Under the pieces are notes generated by a model. That model had not been told where the DNA came from and did no database searches. It saw nothing but the letters and a program-made list of their open reading frames with translations. Positions 1 through 5,388 of a stretch of 5,388 bases of DNA are shown one piece after another. Every line of letters begins with the position of its first letter. Position 1 is the stretch's first letter. This DNA is from Candidatus Peribacteria bacterium (lineage in GTDB: Bacteria; Patescibacteriota; Gracilibacteria; UBA1369; GCA-2718715), in NCBI GenBank assembly GCA_943349385.1, contig CALQZM010000051.1, forward strand, positions 1 to 5,388, read 5' to 3'. Made by a program: the position numbers and the translations under genes.

Positions 1-320
1 ACACCCATAGCGATATCTGGACTTTGTTCGTCGATAGCCGTAATTACGCTACAAGCCTTGTGATCAAATCCAAAACTAGCGTCGTTATATCCAATTTCTT
101 CAATTACCCCACGAGCAATTTTAGGAATGTCTACATAAGTACTAGTTGTGATTTCGCCAGCAACTAAGACTAATCCCGTGGTAACAAGGGTTTCACAAGC
201 CACTCTACCTTTTTTATCTTCGGCAAGAATTGCATCTAAAACCGAGTCCGAAATTTGATCGGCAACCTTATCTGGATGGCCTTCTGTAACCGATTCTGAA
301 GTAAAAATATAACTATTCAT
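1..320 (-). CDS. metK: S-adenosylmethionine synthetase, N-terminal part (cut by window edge)
   Basis: MetK makes S-adenosylmethionine from methionine and ATP in the cytoplasm, releasing phosphate and pyrophosphate. The minus strand reads from an ATG at 320 through 106 residues to the window edge with no stop, so about the first quarter of a protein usually 380-400 residues long is present. The match to known MetK is nearly continuous. It has FTSESVTEGHPDKVADQISD at residues 6-25 (ATP-binding His15, metal-binding Asp17, Lys18), RVACE with Glu43 in the K+/active-site region, GEITTS at 54-59, and QSPDI at 98-102 where the active-site gating loop begins. The start is chosen because the protein aligns from its first residues and the upstream DNA is intergenic. 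No Shine-Dalgarno sequence precedes it. It is transcribed divergently from murA, with 141 bp between the two starts. Identification is essentially certain; the C-terminal two domains cannot be seen. Confidence 0.97.
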   Translation of the reverse strand, partial: MNSYIFTSESVTEGHPDKVADQISDSVLDAILAEDKKGRVACETLVTTGLVLVAGEITTSTYVDIPKIARGVIEEIGYNDASFGFDHKACSVITAIDEQSPDIAMG

Positions 321-348
321 CAATATAATTTAAATACACCATAAACAT

Positions 349-381
349 AGTATATTCGCACTTGTAAAGCAAGTTTGACAA
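349..381 (-). promoter_or_regulatory. Candidate metK promoter (weak)
   Basis: Read on the minus strand, a -10-like TATACT lies at 354-349, about 28 bp before the metK ATG. The only good -35-like hexamer upstream is TTGTCA at 381-376, which leaves a 21-bp spacer, longer than the usual 16-18. The -35 match overlaps the TTGACA used on the other strand, because 374-382 reads TTTGACAAA and looks similar from both sides. A second, poorer -10-like TAAATT sits at 332-327, six bases before the start codon. Spacing makes this assignment tentative. Confidence 0.3.
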
Positions 382-438
382 ATTCATTAAAACTAGTAAT
401 GTAATGGCTCTTTTCTTTATCAAAGAAAAGTTTATAAT
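375..438 (+). promoter_or_regulatory. Candidate murA promoter elements
   Basis: A consensus -35 hexamer TTGACA occurs at 375-380. Downstream of it, TGTAAT at 400-405 matches the -10 consensus at five of six positions but with a 19-bp spacer. A perfect TATAAT lies at 433-438, 23 bp before the murA ATG; it has only a poor -35 (TTTTCT at 411-416, 16-bp spacer) inside an inverted repeat. Either or both could drive murA. The downstream box would give a leader of roughly 17 nt. Which one is used cannot be settled from sequence. Confidence 0.45.
410..430. repeat. Perfect 9-bp inverted repeat with 3-bp centre, possible operator
   Basis: The left arm CTTTTCTTT (410-418) and right arm AAAGAAAAG (422-430) are exact reverse complements around the 3-bp centre ATC. 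The element ends two bases before the perfect TATAAT at 433-438 and begins five bases after the alternative -10 at 400-405. A protein bound here would cover the -35 position of the downstream promoter. It could also form a hairpin in a transcript from the upstream promoter, but only two of the nine pairs are G-C and no clean T-run follows, so a terminator is unlikely. The operator role is inference. Confidence 0.5.
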
Positions 439-461
439 ACATCGGCTTTTTAAAAATAATA

Positions 462-1715
462 ATGAAAAACTTCTTAGTTAAAGGTGGCAACAAGTTAAGC
501 GGATCGGTATCGGTAATAGGTTCTAAAAATGCTGTACTCCCAATTATTTCAGCTGCGCTTTTAACGAGTGAAAAAACAGTTTTAACTAATGTTCCAGAAA
601 TTGAAGATGTTTATCAAATGATTCAGATCTTAGAGTATTTAAATGTAAAAACGGAGTTTAGCCAAAATAAATTAGTTATTGATCCTAGTAATATTCAAAA
701 TAAATTCATTGAACATGAATTTGTTTGTAAAATGAGAGCTTCAATTTTGTTTGCCGGATCTTTAATCGGTAAGTTTAAAGAGGCTAATATGGGCTATCCA
801 GGAGGATGCGTATTAGGTAAAAGATCTGTAGATACTCACATTTTAGCTTTTGAAAAGTTAGGGGCTAAGCTGGTAGATAATCAAACAAAAATCCATTTAA
901 AAGCAGAAAAACTAGTTGGAACTGAAATTGTATTGTCGGAATTTAGTGTTACCGGAACCGAAAACATAGTTATGGCAGCTGTTTTGGCTGAAGGAGTAAC
1001 AATTGTTAAGACGGCGGCGGCGGAGCCGCATGTGCAAGACATGTGTAATTTTTTAAATGCTATGGGCTCTAAAATTGAGGGCATTGGAACGCACACTTTA
1101 AAAATTACTGGTGTTACAGAGTTAAGCGGTGTCGAATACAAAGTTAGAGCCGATTACTTAGAGGCTGGAACGCTCTTGTTAGCAGGTGCAATTACCAATA
1201 GTCAAATCGAAGTTACCGATTTTGAGACTGAAGATTTAGATTTGTTTTTTGAAAAACTAGAAGAAGTTGGAGTAAAATTTAGCCGAACTAAAACTAGCGC
1301 TAAAATTCTTGAATCCACAAATTTACAGTCGCTAGAAAGTTTAAAAACTGGAGTTCATCCTGGATTTCCTACTGATTTATTTGCTCCTTTTTCAATTTTA
1401 TTATCTCAAGCCAATGGAGTTAGCAAAATTTTTGAAACTTTGTTTGAAGGAAGATTTAATTATATTTTCGAATTAGAAAAAATGAATGGACAAGTTGAAC
1501 TATTGAATCCTCATCAAGCCTTAATTATTGGGCCCTCAAAATTAAAAGGAATGCCAGTTGCCAGTTGCGACATTCGAGCAGGCGCAGCCATTGTTTTAGC
1601 GGCTTTAGTGGCAGAAGGCGAAACTTTGATTACTAATATAAATTACATTGATCGTGGGTACCAAAAATTAGACCAAAAACTCAATAGCCTAGGGGCAGAC
1701 ATTCAAAGAATTTAA
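462..1715 (+). CDS. murA: UDP-N-acetylglucosamine 1-carboxyvinyltransferase (MurA)
   Basis: MurA transfers enolpyruvate from phosphoenolpyruvate to UDP-GlcNAc in the cytoplasm, the first committed step of peptidoglycan synthesis. The 417-residue product has the usual family length (E. coli MurA is 419) and aligns end to end as an EPSP-synthase-fold enzyme. Expected active-site residues are present: Lys22-Asn23 in GSKNAVLP, Arg92 in KMRAS, Cys116 in YPGGCVLGKRSVD, Asp305 in HPGFPTD and Arg398 in YIDRGYQKL. Cys116 is the residue alkylated by fosfomycin, so the protein should be sensitive in principle. The SVTGTEN and AEPHVQDMC segments are the variant found in many non-proteobacterial MurAs. 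The start fits because the family begins with a short strand of this form and upstream DNA is intergenic; no Shine-Dalgarno sequence is seen. It is divergent from metK and followed 103 bp later by a ComEC-like gene in the same direction. No terminator is obvious after its TAA, so read-through is possible. Confidence 0.97.
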   Translation: MKNFLVKGGNKLSGSVSVIGSKNAVLPIISAALLTSEKTVLTNVPEIEDVYQMIQILEYLNVKTEFSQNKLVIDPSNIQNKFIEHEFVCKMRASILFAGSLIGKFKEANMGYPGGCVLGKRSVDTHILAFEKLGAKLVDNQTKIHLKAEKLVGTEIVLSEFSVTGTENIVMAAVLAEGVTIVKTAAAEPHVQDMCNFLNAMGSKIEGIGTHTLKITGVTELSGVEYKVRADYLEAGTLLLAGAITNSQIEVTDFETEDLDLFFEKLEEVGVKFSRTKTSAKILESTNLQSLESLKTGVHPGFPTDLFAPFSILLSQANGVSKIFETLFEGRFNYIFELEKMNGQVELLNPHQALIIGPSKLKGMPVASCDIRAGAAIVLAALVAEGETLITNINYIDRGYQKLDQKLNSLGADIQRI

Positions 1716-1806
1716 GAATCTTTTACACAATTTTTAGACAAAGCAACCATCCAGTAAATCCAGAGCTACAAATACAGAATTAACTAATCTATAAACCAAC
1801 AAAGTT

Positions 1807-1812
1807 TATATT
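1807..1812 (+). promoter_or_regulatory. -10-like box just upstream of the ComEC-like gene
   Basis: TATATT lies six bases before the ATG at 1819, which would place transcription start at or very near the first base of the start codon. A second -10-like TATAAA is at 1790-1795. Neither has a convincing -35 at the usual spacing, and the DNA is AT-rich enough for such boxes to occur by chance. The rest of the 103-bp gap after murA shows no RNA gene or strong hairpin. Confidence 0.2.
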
Positions 1813-1818
1813 TTTGGT

Positions 1819-2643
1819 ATGAACAAAATTTTAATTTTTTTAGTGATTATAACTTTAAGCGGACTTTTAAATTTACCATTTTTTTTAAAACAAAAATATT
1901 TTGAACTTAAATTTTTAAATATTGGGCAAGGGGACGCAACTTTAATTCGTTCACCTAGTAACTGTTATATTTTAGTAGACGGTGGTCCACCCCAAAAATT
2001 ATTGCAAACTGTCCGTGAACATTTGCCTACTCTTGAACGCAAAATAGATTTAGTAATTTTAACTCACCCACACTTAGATCATATGGCCGGATTATTAGAG
2101 CTACTATCAAAATATCAATTTAAAGAAGTCTGGCTAACCGGAATAAATTATGCAAGTGCTGAGTACCAGCATTTTTTAGAACAACTTTATTCTCAACATC
2201 TAAAGACAAAAATCCGATATATTACCGAACCAACTAAAACTAAAACCTGCCAAATTGACATTTCAGTTTTAATGCCAGTTACCTCTTTAATCTCAACCGA
2301 TATCGAGAACCTAAATAACTCCTCGTTTATTTTGCAACTAAAAATCAAGAATACCAAAATCTTACTAACGGGTGATGCCGAAGAAGAGCAAGAACTCGAA
2401 TTACTGGCCCTTTATTCTGAGCAGATTTTAGCAAGCCAAATCATGAAAGCCGGACACCACGGCAGCCGCACCAGTAATTCGCTCTCACTCCTAAAAGTAG
2501 TCGCGCCTAAATATTTAGTAATATCTTCTGGCCAAAAAAACACTTACGGGCATCCTCATTTTGAGACAATTCAAAAAGCTGATCAGCTTAAGATTATTAT
2601 CAAAAGAACAGACCAGCTTAAAGATATTAGTTTTTTCTTTTAG
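1819..2643 (+). CDS. Membrane-anchored ComEC/Rec2-type metallo-beta-lactamase-fold hydrolase
   Basis: This 274-residue protein is the metallo-hydrolase domain found at the C terminus of ComEC/Rec2, here as a separate protein. Residues 4-22 form one hydrophobic segment, a signal anchor or uncleaved signal peptide, so the rest should lie outside the membrane. The family opening FLNIGQGDATLI (32-43) and LVDGG (52-56) is followed by the metal-binding LTHPHLDHMAGL (81-92; His83, His85, Asp87, His88). LLTGDAEEE supplies Asp186, AGHHGS supplies His213 and His214, and YGHPH supplies His245 and His247. The end (IIKRTDQ) resembles the RTD strand that closes ComEC. The metal site therefore looks complete. 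In ComEC this domain is thought to degrade or process the non-transported DNA strand. The competence membrane domain and OB fold of full ComEC, usually 600-800 residues, are absent. It follows murA by 103 bp and overlaps the next gene tail to tail. The substrate is unknown: a DNase or another phosphodiesterase are both possible. Confidence 0.88.
   Translation: MNKILIFLVIITLSGLLNLPFFLKQKYFELKFLNIGQGDATLIRSPSNCYILVDGGPPQKLLQTVREHLPTLERKIDLVILTHPHLDHMAGLLELLSKYQFKEVWLTGINYASAEYQHFLEQLYSQHLKTKIRYITEPTKTKTCQIDISVLMPVTSLISTDIENLNNSSFILQLKIKNTKILLTGDAEEEQELELLALYSEQILASQIMKAGHHGSRTSNSLSLLKVVAPKYLVISSGQKNTYGHPHFETIQKADQLKIIIKRTDQLKDISFFF
2573..2589 (-). terminator. Candidate weak intrinsic terminator for the LPGTG protein gene
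   Basis: A perfect 14-bp palindrome AAGCTGATCAGCTT at 2576-2589 can fold as a 5-bp stem with a GATC loop. On the minus strand it runs directly into TTT, giving five consecutive T residues counting the end of the stem. It lies 38 bp past the TAA of the surface-protein gene, inside the coding region of the ComEC-like gene on the other strand. The stem is short and has only two G-C pairs, so termination may be partial. Confidence 0.35.
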
Positions 2644-4063
2644 TTACAATTCGTCCAAGTCCAAGAGAACCAAAGGCAATTAAAGCAAGTCCAACCGGAC
2701 CAGTACCTGGTAATTCAAGTTCTACTACTGCACCTTCACTTTCGCCTTTTTCATTTTTGGCTGTAACTTTAAATAAGTATTTTTCAGCCGGCGATAAAGA
2801 GTCCGTAGTAAATTCAGTTAAATCTCCAGTTAATGAGTCGTCAAGTAAGTCAAAATTTTCACCACCATCAGTGCTCAAATATATAGCATATCCTTTAAAG
2901 TCTGCAGCTTCTACATCTGGGCTAGAACCCCAAGTTAAGTTAACAATGATTTTTGCTAAATCAATAAAGTCGCCAGCTAGATCAACAACATCTTGAGGCG
3001 TTCCTGCTTGGGTAGAACCGCCGTTAAATTCAACAGTGCTATTAGCTTCGGCAATTAATTTACCTGCAGCGTCTTTGAATCCAGTTACTAAAATTGTATA
3101 AGAAACTTCTTTTTGTTCTTCGGTTACAATTAAAATTTTAGTATTATCTTCTTTATTCGCTTTAACATCTAAAACTCCAAGTGGAGCAGTTAGATTATTA
3201 GTTTCTAAAATTACAATTTGAGCTACCGGATTTTCACCTATAATTACTTCTTTATTAAAGCTAAGTTCAACACCTTTTTTGTCAGGTAAAACAGTTATTT
3301 CAGTTACTTTTAAATCACCTGCGTCTTCAGCTGCACCAAATAAGTTTGAAGCTAACTCGCCAGAAAATCCAATTAAGATTGAAGATCTTTCTACATTTTC
3401 AATTGGTGTTCCTGCAGAATCTTTAAATTGATCAGTCAGAGTGACTCTATATTCTGAACCAGCATCTTGCGGGTCAGTAGTTACTTTTAATTTAGTTGCA
3501 CTCACTTTGGTAGTGTCTTTAACTACAAGCGAGGATTCGTCGTTAGATTTTACTACTTTAATTTGAGCGGCAAGATTTGCATCGAGCGCCATATCTTTCG
3601 AAAAGCTAATTACGAAACTGTCAGCAGCATCTGAAGTCGTAGATACTATTGTAGGGGCTGCATTAGCTCCTTCGGCAGTCGGAGTGGCCGAAACCTCTTC
3701 ACCGTAATACAAACTCGTTGTAGCGCCATTTGTGGCGATTACAGAGAAGTAATATTTAGTTCCATTAGTTAAGTTGTTAACTGTAAAACTTGTAACGTTT
3801 CCGGTATCTATTGGTGGTCTGTTATATTCAGCATTTGATTCTACGGTCGATGTTCCATATAGAACTTTGTAGTTATTAGCATTAGCTACGGCATTCCATT
3901 TTAAAGTAACCGTTTTATTGCCCACCGTATCAACTTTTAGTCCGGCTACTTCAGCTAAAGACGTTTGGGCCATTACACTTGTAGCGCCTGTAGAAAGGGT
4001 AATTAGTAACATTACAGCTGTTAATCCCCTAAATATTTTTTTATGAAACATAAGAGTAAACAT
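2627..4063 (-). CDS. Secreted LPGTG-anchored surface protein with Fn3 and SbsA/Big_5-like domains
   Basis: This 478-residue protein is built for display on the cell surface. Residues 1-32 are a signal peptide: basic KK and R near the start, hydrophobic LTAVMLLITL, and a probable cut after Val-Met-Ala32. Residues 36-128 form a fibronectin type III domain (Trp56 in VTLKW, Tyr104-Tyr105 in TKYYFSV). Residues 136-232 and 250-347 look like two SbsA/Big_5 Ig-like domains, each with a FSK/FNK strand and an FKDxAG turn. Residues 360-449 form a second Fn3 domain (Trp378, Tyr429). The C terminus is a sortase sorting signal: LPGTG at 451-455, a hydrophobic stretch to 470, then the basic tail RIVTKRKN. 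There is no cysteine and no recognisable catalytic domain, so adhesion, spacing or S-layer-like roles are the best guesses. The start may be Met1 (4063) or Met5 (4051), which gives a more typical signal peptide. A promoter lies just upstream, so the gene need not depend on the CNNM-family gene behind it. Confidence 0.88.
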   Translation of the reverse strand: MFTLMFHKKIFRGLTAVMLLITLSTGATSVMAQTSLAEVAGLKVDTVGNKTVTLKWNAVANANNYKVLYGTSTVESNAEYNRPPIDTGNVTSFTVNNLTNGTKYYFSVIATNGATTSLYYGEEVSATPTAEGANAAPTIVSTTSDAADSFVISFSKDMALDANLAAQIKVVKSNDESSLVVKDTTKVSATKLKVTTDPQDAGSEYRVTLTDQFKDSAGTPIENVERSSILIGFSGELASNLFGAAEDAGDLKVTEITVLPDKKGVELSFNKEVIIGENPVAQIVILETNNLTAPLGVLDVKANKEDNTKILIVTEEQKEVSYTILVTGFKDAAGKLIAEANSTVEFNGGSTQAGTPQDVVDLAGDFIDLAKIIVNLTWGSSPDVEAADFKGYAIYLSTDGGENFDLLDDSLTGDLTEFTTDSLSPAEKYLFKVTAKNEKGESEGAVVELELPGTGPVGLALIAFGSLGLGRIVTKRKN

Positions 4064-4096
4064 AATTTTTATAGTTCAATAATAATAAATCTCCTT

Positions 4097-4125
4097 ATTA
4101 TACCACAAAAAACTATCTCTGCAAA
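4097..4125 (-). promoter_or_regulatory. Promoter of the LPGTG surface-protein gene
   Basis: Read on the minus strand, a consensus -10 TATAAT at 4102-4097 is preceded by TGG, giving an extended -10 (TGGTATAAT). A -35-like TTTGCA sits at 4125-4120, with the ideal 17-bp spacer. Transcription would start near 4090, leaving a leader of about 27 nt before the ATG at 4063. This is the best promoter in the window. The AAGGAG at 4096-4091 falls between the -10 box and the expected start of transcription, so it is probably not in the mRNA. Confidence 0.6.
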
Positions 4126-4140
4126 ATAGATGTACTTGGC

Positions 4141-4177
4141 AAAAACTAATATATTAAGTCTAATTTAACTAGTTAAA
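4141..4177 (-). terminator. AT-rich palindromes after the CNNM-family gene, possible weak terminator
   Basis: Three bases past the TAA of the CNNM-family gene lies a perfect 14-bp palindrome, TTTAACTAGTTAAA (4164-4177). Further on is the palindrome TAATATATTA (4147-4156), followed on the minus strand, after a G, by TTTTT (4145-4141). Together they resemble a weak terminator, but the stems contain almost no G-C pairs. A DNA-binding site upstream of the surface-protein promoter is an equal possibility. Confidence 0.25.
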
Positions 4178-4180
4178 GTC

Positions 4181-5388
4181 TTATTTAGATTCTTCTTCCG
4201 TTAGTTTTGAAGCCTGAATTTTTAAGATTTTATTAGAATTGTCGTCCATTTCAATTACCTTGAATTTGGCTCCACCAATTATAATTTCTTCATTTTTCTT
4301 TGGGAATCTAGACAGATGTTCTAAAATTACCCAACTAATTTGGTCTACGTTATCGTAGTCTGGGATTTCGGCATTTAGCATTCTTTCAATATCTCCAATT
4401 TCAGCTTCTCCTTCAAGAATTAAAGTTGTAGCGTCTTTTCTAACAATTGTTGCAGCTTCGTCTTCGTCGTTTTCATCTACGATCTCACCAACGATTTCTT
4501 CTAAAATATCTTCCATAGTAACGATCCCTTCAATTCCTCCATGTTCATCAAATACAATAGCTATGTGTGTTCGTTTTCGTTTAAATTCTAAGAATAAACT
4601 ATAGATTTTTCTACTAGTTGGTATTTTAATGAATTCGTATAAATCGATTTCGCCTAAAGTTTTTTTAAGCTGTTTGTCATCTAGGGCAAGGGCTAAAAGT
4701 TTTTTTACAGTTACGAATCCAATAATATTGTCGATTGTTTTTTTGTAAACTGGAATTCTTGAATGAGCAACTTCGGCAGCAAATTTAATTGCTTCTTCAA
4801 CTGTTGTGTCGTCTTCAAGAGCGTAAATTGCGGTTCTAGGAGTCATAATATCTTCGGCAGAAATGTCGTTGAACTCGAGTACGTTTTCAATTAATTCTTT
4901 TTCATGTTTTTCAAGAGATCCTTCTTGAGCTCCCATTGAAACCATTGCTATTACTTCGTCTTCTGATACTGAGTTTATTTGTTGCCCAACTACTTTAGTT
5001 AAGAATTTTTCGAGTATCCAAACAAAAGGGAAAATTAAATTTCCTAGAATTACTAGTGGGTACGAAACGAATTGAGAAAAGGCAACAGGATGTTTATTAG
5101 CTAAACTTTTTGGTAATACTTCACTGAAAATTAATAAACTAAATGCCATTACTGCCGTAGCTATACCTGCACCATAAGGTCCAAATAATTTAGTGAAATA
5201 AACAGTAGCTAGTACAGAAGCTCCAGCATTTACTACATTAATATAGATCAAAATAATCAAGAACATCTTTTGAGGACGTGCTTTTAGATATTCTATCCAT
5301 TTGGCAAATTTTGCCTTTTGTACGATAAGAGCCTGAATCTTTGCAGGACTAAGGGATACTAAGGCTGTCTCAGAAGCTGAGAACAAAG
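4181..5388 (-). CDS. CNNM/CorC-HlyC family membrane protein (DUF21-CBS-CBS-CorC_HlyC), N terminus beyond window
   Basis: This is a membrane protein of the CNNM/MpfA/CorC group, linked to Mg2+ and Co2+ efflux or homeostasis. About 400 codons are visible and the frame stays open to the right edge. The first visible residues, LFSASETALVSLS, are the conserved end of the first DUF21 helix, so roughly 10-25 residues lie outside; the TTG at 5386 is an internal Leu codon. Numbering from that Leu, DUF21 spans 1-135 with further membrane segments near 41-64, 72-92 and 103-127. It holds NVVNAG (Asn50, Asn53) and SEVLPKSLA (Glu89, Pro92, Lys93), positions associated with ion transport in the family. A CBS pair follows: EDIMTPR (178-184) opens the first, and FDEHGGIEGIVTMEDILEEI (279-298) marks the second. 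CBS pairs in this family commonly bind ATP-Mg. Residues 312-392 are the CorC_HlyC domain. The older name hemolysin does not imply toxin activity. The stop is TAA, 117 bp before the start of the surface-protein gene. Confidence 0.94.
   Translation of the reverse strand, partial: LFSASETALVSLSPAKIQALIVQKAKFAKWIEYLKARPQKMFLIILIYINVVNAGASVLATVYFTKLFGPYGAGIATAVMAFSLLIFSEVLPKSLANKHPVAFSQFVSYPLVILGNLIFPFVWILEKFLTKVVGQQINSVSEDEVIAMVSMGAQEGSLEKHEKELIENVLEFNDISAEDIMTPRTAIYALEDDTTVEEAIKFAAEVAHSRIPVYKKTIDNIIGFVTVKKLLALALDDKQLKKTLGEIDLYEFIKIPTSRKIYSLFLEFKRKRTHIAIVFDEHGGIEGIVTMEDILEEIVGEIVDENDEDEAATIVRKDATTLILEGEAEIGDIERMLNAEIPDYDNVDQISWVILEHLSRFPKKNEEIIIGGAKFKVIEMDDNSNKILKIQASKLTEEESK

Noticed and set aside
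321..348. SAM riboswitch ahead of metK
   Set aside because: The space between the -10-like box and the ATG is under 30 bases and almost pure A/T, far too small for any known SAM-sensing fold.
1017..1029. GC-rich hairpin GCGGC-GGA-GCCGC inside murA
   Set aside because: It encodes the Ala-rich run before Glu-Pro-His in the conserved AEPHV segment; a T-run is absent and codon content explains it.
881..1141. Open frame of 86 codons on the minus strand within murA
   Set aside because: It lies entirely inside a full-length, well-conserved murA and its translation resembles no known protein; it is a shadow frame.
1705..1725. Hairpin around the murA stop codon (AAAGA ... TCTTT)
   Set aside because: Only five A/T-rich pairs with a long loop and no T-run; not a credible terminator.
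2699..2711. Inverted repeat ACCAG-TAC-CTGGT
   Set aside because: It coincides exactly with the codons for the LPGTG motif, so the symmetry follows from coding; no T-run follows on either strand.
2757..2996. Open frame of 79 codons on the plus strand within the surface-protein gene
   Set aside because: It is antisense to a continuous domain-containing protein (second Fn3 domain) and has no promoter or recognisable protein features.
462..4063. Recoded UGA (Gracilibacteria/Absconditabacteria-type code)
   Set aside because: Every gene is full length under the standard code, glycine is always GGN, and no in-frame TGA interrupts a conserved domain. The lack of TGA stops among only four genes is not informative.
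4091..4096. AAGGAG as the ribosome binding site of the surface-protein gene
   Set aside because: It is 27 bases from the ATG, too far, and it lies between the -10 box and the predicted transcription start.
5384..5386. TTG as a start codon for the CNNM-family gene
   Set aside because: The codon sits inside the conserved first DUF21 helix (LFSASETAL), and the frame stays open to the window edge, so the true start is outside.

Overview
The window is AT-rich DNA (clearly below 40% G+C by eye) with tightly packed genes. It carries four well-defined genes plus a fifth cut by the left edge (two of the five run off an edge). The gene set suggests a small-genome bacterium with a peptidoglycan wall and sortase-anchored surface proteins. 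A Patescibacteria/CPR-type organism fits best: single-domain ComEC-like hydrolase, an LPGTG-P sorting signal with a short glycine-rich tail, and no usable Shine-Dalgarno sequence at any visible start. This placement is inference; no marker gene here fixes a phylum. All reading frames close normally under the standard code, and the visible stops are TAA or TAG.

Layout: (1) positions 1-320, minus strand: the first 106 residues of S-adenosylmethionine synthetase (metK), cut by the left edge. (2) 321-461: a divergent intergenic region holding promoter-like elements for metK and murA and a perfect 9-bp inverted repeat. (3) 462-1715, plus: murA, the first committed step of peptidoglycan synthesis, with all checked catalytic residues intact. 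(4) 1819-2643, plus: a membrane-anchored stand-alone metallo-beta-lactamase-fold hydrolase of the ComEC/Rec2 C-terminal type. (5) 2627-4063, minus: a secreted surface protein with the order signal peptide, Fn3, two SbsA/Big_5-like Ig domains, Fn3, LPGTG sorting signal. It overlaps the 3' end of the ComEC-like gene tail to tail by 17 bp. (6) 4064-4180: an intergenic region with a good promoter for the surface protein and AT-only palindromes after the upstream gene. (7) 4181-5388, minus: a CNNM/CorC-HlyC family membrane protein (DUF21, CBS pair, CorC_HlyC), whose N terminus lies beyond the right edge.

The genes do not form one pathway. MurA builds the peptidoglycan precursor to which a sortase would ultimately attach the LPGTG protein, so both belong to envelope biology. 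The CNNM protein is a likely divalent-cation (Mg2+/Co2+) transporter. metK is central metabolism. The ComEC-like hydrolase may act on DNA outside the membrane, but the channel-forming part of ComEC is absent from this gene. No gap between genes exceeds about 140 bp, and I see no tRNA, rRNA, CRISPR array, insertion sequence or phage gene.
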